A stretch of 64,000 nt of DNA, taken from assembly GCF_030440595.1 (NCBI RefSeq), contig NZ_CP047452.1:1922001-1986000 (forward strand), in the 5' to 3' direction. The stretch comes from Corynebacterium glucuronolyticum DSM 44120 (lineage in GTDB: Bacteria > Actinomycetota > Actinomycetes > Mycobacteriales > Mycobacteriaceae). Each line of letters begins with the position of its first letter. Position 1 is the first letter of the stretch. The notes beneath the pieces are model-generated. The model did no database searches. It saw only the letters and a list, made by a program, of their open reading frames with translations, and was not told where the DNA came from. This document shows positions 35,800 through 44,321 of this stretch, one piece after another. The position numbers and the translations under genes are program-made.

Positions 35800-36660
35800 A
35801 TGATTAGTCTGCTTGAGCTGCCCGCGCTCCGTAAGGAGATTGTGTCGGCGGAGAAAAAATTTTCTGGCCACTCCCCAGAGGAAATGGTCATCCACACGAG
35901 CACGCTGCGGAAATGTGGCCTGTGGTGGGCATCCCGCGACATGACCAAGCTCGCCATCAGCACAGCGCCGGAGATGCCGGAGTGGACACCTGCCATCGCG
36001 GCCCCCGAGCCGATTGGGTTCATGTGGTTTTCTGCCCCGATTGGTTCCACGCCTGACACCCCACCAGCGGGGTTTAAGGGGGACGGCGCCCCTACGGAGT
36101 CAGTGCTTGGCGCGGGACGCATTCAGGGGGTGCATTGGTCGCTGCAGGCAGGGCACACCTTGACACTCACCCTGTACGGTACTTGTGTGGACGAGGTGCA
36201 GCGGGCACGCACCGTACCCGTCACGAGGGATATTTACGAGATTGGGGTGTATAAGATCATCGCTGATCAGGAATTCTCCCCATCTTCGGGTGCTATACCT
36301 CAGCCGTGGGCAGCGAAGGTGGTTCACACCCTGGGGGCTGCGTGGATTTTGATGCAGCAGCCGACGGTGGCCACGACGAGGAAAGCAAAAGGGGTAGGGG
36401 GCGGTGTCGGCAAAAAGAAGCCGCCGAAAACGTCGCTTGTGCAGGTGATCGAGCTGCGCCGACTGGCTCACAAGCACAGCGAGGAGAAGGGACATGCCAC
36501 CCGCGAGTTTCACACTCGGTGGATGGTGCGGGGGCATTGGCGGCAGCAGCGCGTAGGCCCAGGCCGGAAATACGTCAGACCCGTCTATGTCGCGCCGTAC
36601 ATCAAAGGGCCGGAGGACGCACCACTCAAGACGGACCGGGTCAACGCATGGAGGAGATAA
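35800..36660 (+). CDS. Hypothetical protein coupled to the integrase
   Basis: I cannot assign a function to this 286-residue soluble protein. The C-terminus carries a conserved-looking block, REFHTRWMVRGHWRQQ then VYVAPYIKGPEDAPLK and VNAWRR. Similar endings occur in uncharacterised proteins of actinobacterial mobile elements and plasmids. A basic Gly/Lys linker (KGVGGGVGKKKPPK) separates it from a larger N-terminal domain. The start at ATG 35800 has GGTACCGG rather than a strong ribosome site. Its last 13 bases overlap the integrase start, so the two are translated as a pair. Confidence 0.65.
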   Translation: MISLLELPALRKEIVSAEKKFSGHSPEEMVIHTSTLRKCGLWWASRDMTKLAISTAPEMPEWTPAIAAPEPIGFMWFSAPIGSTPDTPPAGFKGDGAPTESVLGAGRIQGVHWSLQAGHTLTLTLYGTCVDEVQRARTVPVTRDIYEIGVYKIIADQEFSPSSGAIPQPWAAKVVHTLGAAWILMQQPTVATTRKAKGVGGGVGKKKPPKTSLVQVIELRRLAHKHSEEKGHATREFHTRWMVRGHWRQQRVGPGRKYVRPVYVAPYIKGPEDAPLKTDRVNAWRR

Positions 36661-37517
36661 GACCTCATTGGGTGGTGGCTCCTGAGCAGGCTGCTGCGGA
36701 TTTCATCGCGGGCTACAAGACCACCACAGCCCGCTCCTATGCCCCGCAGCTTCGCCGTTGGCTGCACTTCTGCCGGGATTCACACCTTGACCCGTGGGGT
36801 GTGAGCAGAGTGCATATCGAGGCGTATCTACGCCGGATGCCGGCATCATCGGCGCAGGGGGCTGCCACAGTGATTTGCGGCTACTACGCCTGGGCACACC
36901 TCAATGGCCTCACCGAGACCGATTTGGGTTGGGGTGTGCGTAGACCGCGGGTAGGCCGGCATCGCGCCGGGACGTACGCGACCCGTGAGGAGCTTGCACG
37001 CATGCTCACCATCGCCCGCGAGGACGGCGGGGACACCTGGGGGTTACTGTCTGTCCTTATCCTCATGGGTACGCGGGTAGGTGAGACCATCGCCCTCACC
37101 GTGGATGATGTGGAGCGCACACGGGAGGGGCTGCGCATCACCCTCCACCGCAAGCCGAATCATGTGGATGTGCTCGACACACCGGGCGGGGTGGTGCAGG
37201 CGCTCACACCACTACTCGATGCCCGCCACACGGGGCGGTTGCTGCGCTGGCATGGTAGACCGATGACCTACCAGGATGCGCGTGTCATCGTCGAGGCCAT
37301 TGCGGAGCGCGCCGGATGCGAGCAGCACATCACACCCCACTCGCTGCGCCGCTCTTTCGTCACCCTCGCCCGCGACCTCGGAGTCGATGACGAGGACATC
37401 ATGGCCATGACAGGGCACGTCGATGTGACGATGATCGAGTACTACGACCGGGGTAGACGGCAACGGGATGCGGCGGCCGCGCGTGCCGTTGATGATGCCC
37501 TCAGAGACGCAAAATAA
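36648..37517 (+). CDS. int: Tyrosine recombinase (phage integrase)
   Basis: This 289-residue site-specific recombinase has a SAM-like core-binding domain at about residues 10-95 and the catalytic domain after it. The catalytic set is complete: Arg143 (MGTRVGET), His231 and Arg234 (HSLRRSF), His257 (TGHVDVT) and Tyr266 (IEYYDR). It lacks a long arm-binding N-terminus. The ATG at 36648 overlaps the previous gene by 13 bases; GTG 36672 is an alternative. It is transcribed toward the late genes and stopped by a strong hairpin. Confidence 0.92.
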   Translation: MEEIRPHWVVAPEQAAADFIAGYKTTTARSYAPQLRRWLHFCRDSHLDPWGVSRVHIEAYLRRMPASSAQGAATVICGYYAWAHLNGLTETDLGWGVRRPRVGRHRAGTYATREELARMLTIAREDGGDTWGLLSVLILMGTRVGETIALTVDDVERTREGLRITLHRKPNHVDVLDTPGGVVQALTPLLDARHTGRLLRWHGRPMTYQDARVIVEAIAERAGCEQHITPHSLRRSFVTLARDLGVDDEDIMAMTGHVDVTMIEYYDRGRRQRDAAAARAVDDALRDAK

Positions 37518-37560
37518 GCCCCCTACCTGAGACTTTGGCTCCCAGGTAGGGGGCGTGTTT
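37511..37560. terminator. Bidirectional terminator between int and lysis genes
   Basis: GCCCCCTACCTG (37518-37529) pairs with CAGGTAGGGGGC (37543-37554) with a 13-base loop. GTGTTTTT follows on plus and TTATTTTG on minus. It also marks the end of the minus-strand late operon. Confidence 0.85.
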
Positions 37561-37575
37561 TTGGTCGGTCTTTTT

Positions 37576-37713
37576 GTACGTACTGGTCTGTATAGACCAG
37601 CCGGTACAGGTTTCATGCACTGCCTAGTTTGGGCGTTGCAACAAAAGTTATTGCAGGTAGCAGCCCTACACAAGCCGGTCTAGTACTAGACACCGGCCTG
37701 TACTGCAACAAAA
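37576..37713. promoter_or_regulatory. Cluster of palindromes and direct repeats beside int
   Basis: In 140 bases there are GTACGTAC (37576), CTGGTCT-GTAT-AGACCAG (37583-37600) and the perfect 14-mer GTCTAGTACTAGAC (37678-37691). A 10-bp direct repeat TGCAACAAAA is at 37637 and 37704. Such density beside an integrase suggests recombination protein or excisionase sites, or a repressor region. There is no gene here. Confidence 0.5.
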
Positions 37714-37726
37714 CCTACCGTACCGT

Positions 37727-38074
37727 TCAGTTCATTTTGTCCTGCTCATTAAGCCACGCGTAGAAACTCATCGGGGGCGGGGGCGGCCAATGCATACCGT
37801 TGGCCTCGAGGTGCTCCTCGACGCGGCGCATCTCCGAGATCGCATAGGAGGCGTAGGAATCATGGATCCCCATTTTCCGCTGCAATTCCGCCACCTGGGT
37901 GTCGAGCCGTTCGATGGATGTTTCCAGCCGGTCGATTGTCTCCTGCGCCGACGCGTCGAGGGTGGCGCGCAGGTTCGTGCGCCGGGATTCGCGGGAGGCG
38001 AGCCACGTCCCACCAGCCGCGATAAGAGCGGCGATGAGGGCATCTGCTCTATCTATGAGTGCGACAAGATCCAC
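37727..38074 (-). CDS. Small membrane/coiled-coil lysis-region protein
   Basis: This 115-residue protein has one N-terminal hydrophobic helix (LIDRADALIAALIAAGGTWLA). A coiled coil follows (ETIDRLETSIERLDTQVAELQRKM), then a Pro-rich tail (WPPPPPMSFYAW). The topology and place after the holin candidates fit a lysis accessory protein or antiholin. The start is GTG 38074, inside the end of the upstream gene (26-base overlap). It is the last gene of the late operon. Confidence 0.65.
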   Translation of the reverse strand: MDLVALIDRADALIAALIAAGGTWLASRESRRTNLRATLDASAQETIDRLETSIERLDTQVAELQRKMGIHDSYASYAISEMRRVEEHLEANGMHWPPPPPMSFYAWLNEQDKMN

Positions 38075-38474
38075 GCGCGAGCACCCCCTCGGCCATGATT
38101 GCCGCGCCTGTCATCACCACCACGCAGATCAGAATGTAATTTTTCGCGCTTACCCACCCACGCTCCATATCACCTGTGAGCCACGCGGACACGTACACGG
38201 CGGCGAGCAGGACGGTTAGCCCCATTGCGAGACTAATACCCCACTGCCGGGGTTTGTACCAGCGTAGGCCTGCGATCATCAGCGCCCCTGCGGTGATCCA
38301 CGAGTATGCCCATAGGCGTGGTGGGATCACCGCGACGAGTGGCCCCATCGTCGAGGGCACATCACCGAGGATGGGATCGTAGGCGACCCCGGTTGCGATG
38401 CACCACACAGCGATGGAGGTGAGGAGGATGCGGGCGGCGGTTGTCATACGGGTGGATAACCTCACCACAATCAC
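38049..38474 (-). CDS. Four-helix membrane protein of the lysis cassette
   Basis: This protein of up to 141 residues has four clear transmembrane segments (around LLTSIAVWCIATGVAY, WAYSWITAGALMIAGL, ISLAMGLTVLLAAVYV and YILICVVVMTGAAIMA). It is probably a second holin or a phage membrane protein; I cannot assign a family. GTG 38474 and nearby GTG codons or ATG 38447 are possible starts. The gene begins directly after the stop of the 38477 gene. Confidence 0.6.
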   Translation of the reverse strand: MIVVRLSTRMTTAARILLTSIAVWCIATGVAYDPILGDVPSTMGPLVAVIPPRLWAYSWITAGALMIAGLRWYKPRQWGISLAMGLTVLLAAVYVSAWLTGDMERGWVSAKNYILICVVVMTGAAIMAEGVLARGSCRTHR

Positions 38475-38476
38475 CC

Positions 38477-38866
38477 CTAGCGTGTGAGTTTGGTGTAGTC
38501 ACCTGGGGTCGTGTCGGCCGGGGGCGGTGCGACCACCCCATGTGGGACGGTCATAGACGCGATAGCGTCGCGGATATCGTTGACGACCATGCCAATATCA
38601 CTGATACGGGGGTCGGGGCTGGTCGCCGCGACAGTCACATCCTCATGCGTGGTGGGATCATCACTGCCACGGTGCGTCTTAGTCGCGGCAATGCCGAGAC
38701 CAACCGCTGCGAGGATGGAGACGATTTTGTCGGCTTGCGCGAGCCAGGTATCTGCCTGCGTATCTGAAATCCATCCTCCACCAACCGCGATGGTCAATGC
38801 GAGAGCGAGCACGGCGTAGATGACACGCCTAATCCACCAAGCTTCGCGGAAATTGTTTCTAGGCAT
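38477..38866 (-). CDS. Putative holin
   Basis: This 129-residue protein has two adjacent hydrophobic helices (VIYAVLALALTIAVGGGWI and ADKIVSILAAVGLGIAATK) separated by a short DTQAD turn. A polar tail follows. This is the class II holin layout common in phages of Corynebacterium and Mycobacterium. It directly follows the endolysin gene with an 8-base overlap. AAGGAGG stands 8-9 bases before the ATG at 38866; a longer frame inside the endolysin gene is rejected. Confidence 0.75.
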   Translation of the reverse strand: MPRNNFREAWWIRRVIYAVLALALTIAVGGGWISDTQADTWLAQADKIVSILAAVGLGIAATKTHRGSDDPTTHEDVTVAATSPDPRISDIGMVVNDIRDAIASMTVPHGVVAPPPADTTPGDYTKLTR

Positions 38867-40256
38867 TCTGGTGTTCCTCCTTGATTGCGGTTGCAAGAGC
38901 TGCGACGGCTTCGGCAAGCTGGTGGACTTCCGCCCGTGTGAGGGCGACCAATTCGATGAGGGTTTTGCCGCCACTTTCGCGGGTGCGGGCGTTTTCGCGG
39001 ATGGTGTCCTCGTCCCACCCGTTGTAGGTCGGCTTGCCTTTCTCGTCGCGTCCGGGACCTGCCAGTTGGTCGAAAATATCTGAGATCATTTTGGAATCGG
39101 CCATTTCCTCTTCCTCTCTTTCTGCCGGTTTTGTACCTGTAAATATTGCTGCGAGCTGCTCACTGGTGCCCCTGTAGGCGTTCACGTCGACGGGGTAATG
39201 CCCGGCCACAGTGGCCTCTGACCCGTATTGCAGGATGTCGGGTTTGCGGTCGCCGAGGGGATACGACCATCCGCGATGCTGGTCGCCACCGTCACCCTCG
39301 TACAGGGTGCGGTAGGAGCCCTTGCGGTTGCTGCCGTAGTTGGACACCCACAAATGCCCGAGGCCGTCCATCGATGGCTCGCCACCAGGCATCGCCTCCC
39401 AATACCACGCGCCAGAATAAACGCCCGCCACCCGGTAGCCGCGTCTCTCAAGCTCCCGCTTGGCCTCTCGCACATGCTCGCCCGTCAGCGTTTTCACGCC
39501 TGCGGGGATGGATTCCACATCGATCCACACGCCGAGATCGCGCCGTCCGCCCATTTGGCGATCGATGACGTCGACCTGCTGGGATATGCTCGTCCCCTCG
39601 CTCGGTGCCCTGAGATACCAGTATGTCGAGACGAGCAGCCCGGCACGCTCCGCACCAGCCAGATGCTCCCGGAAAGACCTATCGACGTAGGTGCCATCAC
39701 ACAGACGCAGGATGGCGAATTCGACGCCTTCCGCTTTCGCGCGTGCGAGGTCAAAGCCCCGCTGGTGATCCGAGATGTCAATGCCGAAAATAGTCACACT
39801 GTCCTCCCTCACAATAGAGGCTGTCGCGCCGGGGCTGGGGTGTGATGCCACCCACCCGGCGGGATCCACAGCCCTACCCCCAAGCCGTCCGGGGGCTGTC
39901 CACTCCTCAAAATGCAAATGAGGGCCGGTGGATTGGCCCTCGTTGCCGACTACGCCGATTTGCTGCCCTGCGCGCACACGGTCGCCTGCCTGGACGAGGA
40001 TGCCGGGGTGGTGGACGTGACCGTAGATGAAATCCCGTCCGACGCTGGCCTGGCAATCAATCCAGATCCAGGAGCCAAACCCCGCCACACTGCCTTGGGG
40101 GCGCTCCCGTCCTTGTACGACCACACCATCGGCCACAGCATAGATGGGGGTGCCGTGGGGTGCTGCGAGATCCACACCCAGATGTGGTGATCCCCAGCGT
40201 CGACCAAACCCGGAGGACACCCTAAATGTGCCCTCCACCATCGGTTTACAAGGCAT
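38859..40256 (-). CDS. Endolysin: M23 endopeptidase plus GH25 muramidase
   Basis: This 465-residue enzyme carries two lytic domains. Residues about 1-145 are an M23 (LytM) peptidase with zinc ligands His25 and Asp29 in HLGVDLAA, plus His80 and HLH at 113-115. Residues about 155-395 are a GH25 lysozyme beginning FGIDISDHQ (Asp160), with WIDVES and DILQYGS. A charged, partly coiled C-terminal region (395-465) may bind the wall. GGAGGGG precedes the ATG at 40256. It cuts both peptide and glycan bonds of peptidoglycan at phage release. Confidence 0.92.
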   Translation of the reverse strand: MPCKPMVEGTFRVSSGFGRRWGSPHLGVDLAAPHGTPIYAVADGVVVQGRERPQGSVAGFGSWIWIDCQASVGRDFIYGHVHHPGILVQAGDRVRAGQQIGVVGNEGQSTGPHLHFEEWTAPGRLGGRAVDPAGWVASHPSPGATASIVREDSVTIFGIDISDHQRGFDLARAKAEGVEFAILRLCDGTYVDRSFREHLAGAERAGLLVSTYWYLRAPSEGTSISQQVDVIDRQMGGRRDLGVWIDVESIPAGVKTLTGEHVREAKRELERRGYRVAGVYSGAWYWEAMPGGEPSMDGLGHLWVSNYGSNRKGSYRTLYEGDGGDQHRGWSYPLGDRKPDILQYGSEATVAGHYPVDVNAYRGTSEQLAAIFTGTKPAEREEEEMADSKMISDIFDQLAGPGRDEKGKPTYNGWDEDTIRENARTRESGGKTLIELVALTRAEVHQLAEAVAALATAIKEEHQNA

Positions 40257-40718
40257 TTACCCCTCCTGGATTGGTGTTGGGTAGTGGACCCACAGGCGGG
40301 GATCCGAGATGTCACCGGCGTCGGGGCCTTGCTTGCGGTACAGATCCTTACCGTCGAGGACGTGCTCACCATCGAGCCACAACACGTCCGGGTCCCACAC
40401 GTAGACGGTGGTGATTTGAGGGTGCTGGGCGGTTATGGTGGCGAGAGTGGCATCATCGATGCGGGTGGGTTTTTTGGTCATGCCCCGGTCGCGGAATTTG
40501 GCAGTGAGCGCCATCATTTGTGTTTCCGTCTCGCGCCGAGTGGATTCATCGGAGAGATACAGCCTGTATTCGCGGAGCTCGTTTACGGGGATGGTGGCCA
40601 CCAAATCACGCACGTATTGGTGTTTCTCGGCGGGCTCCGCCTCATTCAGGATGGTGACGAGATGCCACTGGCGGTCTTTGGTGGGCATCTTGCGCCACAG
40701 CCCCATTAGCTCGGTCAT
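40257..40718 (-). CDS. Hypothetical protein upstream of the endolysin
   Basis: I recognise no family in this 153-residue soluble protein. The N-terminal part is helical and charged (QWHLVTILNEAEPAEKHQYV; LREYRLYLSDESTRRETETQMM). The C-terminal part reads VYVWDPDVLWLDGEHVLDG and ends HYPTPIQEG. The stop is directly adjacent to the endolysin ATG, so translation may be coupled. It is probably a tail-tip or lysis accessory protein by position. Confidence 0.65.
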   Translation of the reverse strand: MTELMGLWRKMPTKDRQWHLVTILNEAEPAEKHQYVRDLVATIPVNELREYRLYLSDESTRRETETQMMALTAKFRDRGMTKKPTRIDDATLATITAQHPQITTVYVWDPDVLWLDGEHVLDGKDLYRKQGPDAGDISDPRLWVHYPTPIQEG

Positions 40719-40733
40719 AATGGTTTTTCCTTT

Positions 40734-41135
40734 CTAGGTTGTTGTGATTTCAAAGGTTTGGACATCCATCGGTGTGATGGTCACCCCCACACGCGCCGTA
40801 TTAATCGCCACGGTCGACTGCAGCTTGCATTGCACGGTGAGCAACGCCCCCGGATCATCGTTGACGACGCGGAAAAATTGCGGCTTCAAATCATTGGTGC
40901 CGCCTTCCTCTTTTCCGAGCTGGCGTTCCTCACCATTGATGGTGGCCAGCGTTTTCCAGGAGCCGCCTTTCATTCGGTAGTCGATTTGGATCATGGAGAC
41001 GCCCACGGGGATGGGGAGAACGTGACGGGGCTTGTATGGCCCTGTGGTCATTTCCGAGTTGCGCCACACATCCGCGTAGTTCACCTGCTGTGGCTTAAAC
41101 ACAACGGACAGGGGGTACATGATGGGGGTACTCAT
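40734..41135 (-). CDS. Small tail-tip protein, paralogue 1
   Basis: This 133-residue, beta-rich protein begins MSTPIMYPLSVVF and contains LPIPVGVSMIQIDYRMKGG near the middle. The hydrophobic core and end (VGVTITPMDVQTFEI) align by pattern with the two next genes, suggesting a small family made by duplication. The position between the coiled-coil fibre gene and the lysis genes fits a baseplate or receptor-binding accessory part. Confidence 0.6.
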   Translation of the reverse strand: MSTPIMYPLSVVFKPQQVNYADVWRNSEMTTGPYKPRHVLPIPVGVSMIQIDYRMKGGSWKTLATINGEERQLGKEEGGTNDLKPQFFRVVNDDPGALLTVQCKLQSTVAINTARVGVTITPMDVQTFEITTT

Positions 41136-41154
41136 GCTGCCACCCCCACGGTTG

Positions 41155-41523
41155 CTAGGTTGTGGGGTAGACGGTGATGCCTCCCGTGGTGGTGTCGACC
41201 TCTTCTTGCAGGTTTTTGTATGTGGTCACATTCACATACCCCTCTTTGGTGACGGGGACACGCAGGATTTTCGTGCGCCCTGTGCCCGAGATCGCTGCCT
41301 GGATTTCCGTGGTCTGATTGTGACCGTCCGCATTTGCCTGGATTTGGATACGGGACGCACCCGACCATGAGACTTGCACGAGATTCGTGCCCGTGGGGAG
41401 TGTTAGGCGCGTGTTTTGAGTCGACCTCACACCATTGGTTGCGGTAATCCGGGCGAATGAAAAATCCGTCGTGTAGGGCTGCAAAGTTGCCCAAATCACA
41501 GCATCGGAGAGTGGCGTGCTCAT
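41155..41523 (-). CDS. Small tail-tip protein, paralogue 2
   Basis: This 122-residue, beta-rich protein begins MSTPLSDAVIW. Its middle block LTLPTGTNLVQVSWSG matches the PxGxxxVQV pattern of the flanking genes, and the end GGITVYPTT resembles them too. ATG 41523 is 19 bases after the upstream stop. No characterised homologue is recognised. Confidence 0.6.
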   Translation of the reverse strand: MSTPLSDAVIWATLQPYTTDFSFARITATNGVRSTQNTRLTLPTGTNLVQVSWSGASRIQIQANADGHNQTTEIQAAISGTGRTKILRVPVTKEGYVNVTTYKNLQEEVDTTTGGITVYPTT

Positions 41524-41541
41524 GCGACCACCCCGCTCTTG

Positions 41542-41928
41542 CTAGGATGCGTCCATGCCGATGACCGTGACGGCACCGGTCGCATCGCCCTGCATCGACG
41601 CGACAGTCGGGAAACGCACATAGACGAAATCCTCCGGGGAGCGGGCTGGCACCGTAAAAAGCTTGGTGCGGGCACCCCCCCCCGCTGGCACAGACCCCAC
41701 ATGATAAGACGAGTCTGATTCATCTACCTTGCAAAAAAGTTGTGCCTCTTCCGGCCCACCCCAGGTGACTTTGACCATGTTTTCACCTGGGAAAAGACCG
41801 CAGCGCACCTGGGTTTGGGACGAAGCGTGTGTTCGCGCCCGGTATTCCTCCGGGATCAGCGATTCGACTGAGTCGACGCGGCGCGTGATCGGCACCGAGT
41901 ACATGGCCTGCGCAATAGGCTCACTCAT
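41542..41928 (-). CDS. Small tail-tip protein, paralogue 3
   Basis: This 128-residue protein begins MSEPIAQAMYSVP, with the family block GLFPGENMVKVTWGG and an ending TGAVTVIGMDAS. Together with the genes at 41155 and 40734 it forms a three-gene tandem of similar size and layout directly after the fibre gene. It is likely a decoration or receptor-binding part; the function is inferred only from position. Confidence 0.6.
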   Translation of the reverse strand: MSEPIAQAMYSVPITRRVDSVESLIPEEYRARTHASSQTQVRCGLFPGENMVKVTWGGPEEAQLFCKVDESDSSYHVGSVPAGGGARTKLFTVPARSPEDFVYVRFPTVASMQGDATGAVTVIGMDAS

Positions 41929-41944
41929 ATTAGAACATCCTTTC

Positions 41945-44320
41945 TTAGTTTGGTTTCAGCCCAGCAGGAATCGGAGGAATCTCCTGCAATTTCGGCGGCT
42001 TCGGCACGGTCGGCGTACCCCCACCCGGCAGCGTGTCCGGGTACACGAGGACGATCGCTGATTTGATTTTCATAGTTGCCCCGCCGTCAAGGAATGTTTC
42101 CGTTTCCGACCCGAAATATTTTGGCCCCGATACGATCTTCCCGTCCTCAATGAAAACGGTGTTCGCATCGGATAGGCCGTTATCGTGGAAAAGCTGGATT
42201 GTGAGCACGCCTTTCCATTTGCCTTTAATGGGCACCTGCAGGGTGGATTTGTGGTCGCGTTTCGGCTCGCCAATGAAATTGAAAATATCGCCTGACCACA
42301 TTCTTTGTTGGCTCCGTGCGAGTGACCAATGGCGAGTGAACCGCATGATGCGGAGATCATCAATGTAATTGCTGATCTGCTGCTGGTAGGTGTTCCATAG
42401 CTTCTGATTGGCTATCTCGACCGCGTTCACCTCAGCCGCGTATTTAGCGGCCAACGCGATCGCCCGCGCGCCGGTGGCAACCTCCGTCGCCGCGTTGACA
42501 GCTTGATCTCTAGCTTTATCCGCTTGGAGCCGGTTGTTCTCCGCCTCTTTACGCGCCACCTCTGCAGCAGCGCGCTCAGCCTCAGCTCTTTTACGCTCAT
42601 CCTCAGCCGTCGCACGCTGCATCTCCGCGATCCGGCGCTGTTCCTCAGCCTCAGCACGCGCAGCCTCAGCCTGCGCGAAAGCCGCATTAGCCGCCGCCAT
42701 TGCTGCGAACGCCCGTTTACGGTGCTGCTCAGCCTCATCACGACCTTTTTCGGCCTGCAGGCGCTCATTCTCCGCTTTCGCGCGCTCCTCCTCCGCGAGC
42801 TTACGCAACTGCTCCGCCTCGGCGCGAGCTGCCTCGGCGAGTTTGCGCTCATTCTCCGCGATCCGGCGCTGCTCCTCAGCTTCCTGACGTGCAGCCTCAG
42901 CCTGCGCGAAAGCCGCGTTAGCCGCCGCCATCGCCGCGAAACTACGACGACGCGCCTTTTCCGCCTCATCCCTGCCCTTTTCCGCAGCATTACGCTCCGC
43001 CTCAGCAGCGCGGCGGTACTCTTCCGCTTTATCGCGGGCGATCTCCGCAAGCCGCAGGGATTCCGCCGTCAGCTCTTTCGCCTTGGTGGCCTCTTTACTC
43101 GCTTTGCTCGACTGCTCCGATGCCTGAGCTGCTGCTTCTGAGAATTTCTGAGACGCGGAGGAATCCGCCGAGGATTTCTTAGAAGCGGATTCAGCCTTAG
43201 CCGCCCATTCTTGCGCCGTATCATTCGCGCCCCGGGACTTCTCCGCCCACTCTTTCGCCTGCTTAGACGCAGCATCCGCATTCGTAGACGCTGATTCTGC
43301 CCGCGTACTCGCATCCTCCGCACGATCCGACGCCACCCCCGCGCTCTTCGAGGATTCCTGAGATTTCAGCGACCACGATTCCGACCTGAGCGACGCCTCA
43401 TGCGCCTTGTCGGACGCCTCACCCGCCAGCCGCGCATGCTCCTGCGCCTCCGCATCCGCCACGACCGCCACACCACTAGACGACTGCGACCTAAGCGACG
43501 CCAGCTCCGCTTTCCTAGATGCGATCTGGGAGCGATCCGACGCAGCCTCCGCCTTAGCAGAATGCTCAGCAGCCTTATCCGAGTGCTCAGATGCAGCCTT
43601 GACATGCTTCTTTACGGTCTCCGAGTAGTCGACGATCCGACCATCAAGCTTGTCGACCTTGTCAGAGGCCGCTTTCGCCGTCACCCTCGCCGTCTCAGCA
43701 GTCGACACGGCGCTACTAGCTTTAGCGTCGAGCCCGGCGAGCTCACGGCGATCCTCCACCACGGCCTTATGTACAGCCTCGTTTTCCACCATGCGGGCCT
43801 GTTCATCTGACACAAGCTGCCCACCTACGTGGACCTTCCAGTCCACGACGGAGTGGTCGGTGATGAGTGGCTCGATGCGGGTGACAGGAAGTTTCACACG
43901 ATGGCCAAAGACGCTAATCCAGGCATAATCCCCGAGGGTGAAATCCTCATAGGGCACCCACGCCCCAAGGCCGGCCTTGGAAATGTCGGATTCGAGGAAA
44001 AACGCGCTGGTGACACGGTCGCGCGTCTCTGTTAGCACACGGGAGGTGTCGGAATCTGGCACCACATCAGGGCGGGTCTTGTCCGCAGCTGTGACGGTGA
44101 CGTCAGCCCGGATGAACCTTCTCGCGAAACCCCCCGTGCGCTTCTTCGGGGCGAGCATGGCCACAAAACCCGGCTCATTCCCCGGCGCGGACACCGTGAA
44201 AACATCCTCCGGCTTCACACCCTCTGGCAGGGCTACTGCCCGCTTACCATAGGCACTCGACGCCAGGGGTCGCATGACAGACACACGGGCGGAATCTGCT
44301 GTCAGTACTGGGGTCGGCAT
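41945..44320 (-). CDS. Coiled-coil tail fibre / minor tail protein
   Basis: Of this 791-residue protein, the first 190 residues form a globular head (SVVDWKVHVGGQLVSDEQA). A coiled coil of over 400 residues follows, first Ser/Ala-rich (ASEHSDKAAEHSAKAEAASDR) and then Glu/Arg/Ala-rich. A C-terminal domain of about 150 residues ends in a Pro-rich tail. Within the coil a 77-residue unit containing FAAMAAANAAFAQAEAAR occurs twice (DNA copies at 42671 and 42902, period 231 bp). It is probably a trimeric host-contact fibre. The ATG at 44320 lies one base after the upstream stop. Confidence 0.82.
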   Translation of the reverse strand: MPTPVLTADSARVSVMRPLASSAYGKRAVALPEGVKPEDVFTVSAPGNEPGFVAMLAPKKRTGGFARRFIRADVTVTAADKTRPDVVPDSDTSRVLTETRDRVTSAFFLESDISKAGLGAWVPYEDFTLGDYAWISVFGHRVKLPVTRIEPLITDHSVVDWKVHVGGQLVSDEQARMVENEAVHKAVVEDRRELAGLDAKASSAVSTAETARVTAKAASDKVDKLDGRIVDYSETVKKHVKAASEHSDKAAEHSAKAEAASDRSQIASRKAELASLRSQSSSGVAVVADAEAQEHARLAGEASDKAHEASLRSESWSLKSQESSKSAGVASDRAEDASTRAESASTNADAASKQAKEWAEKSRGANDTAQEWAAKAESASKKSSADSSASQKFSEAAAQASEQSSKASKEATKAKELTAESLRLAEIARDKAEEYRRAAEAERNAAEKGRDEAEKARRRSFAAMAAANAAFAQAEAARQEAEEQRRIAENERKLAEAARAEAEQLRKLAEEERAKAENERLQAEKGRDEAEQHRKRAFAAMAAANAAFAQAEAARAEAEEQRRIAEMQRATAEDERKRAEAERAAAEVARKEAENNRLQADKARDQAVNAATEVATGARAIALAAKYAAEVNAVEIANQKLWNTYQQQISNYIDDLRIMRFTRHWSLARSQQRMWSGDIFNFIGEPKRDHKSTLQVPIKGKWKGVLTIQLFHDNGLSDANTVFIEDGKIVSGPKYFGSETETFLDGGATMKIKSAIVLVYPDTLPGGGTPTVPKPPKLQEIPPIPAGLKPN

Positions 44321-44321
44321 A

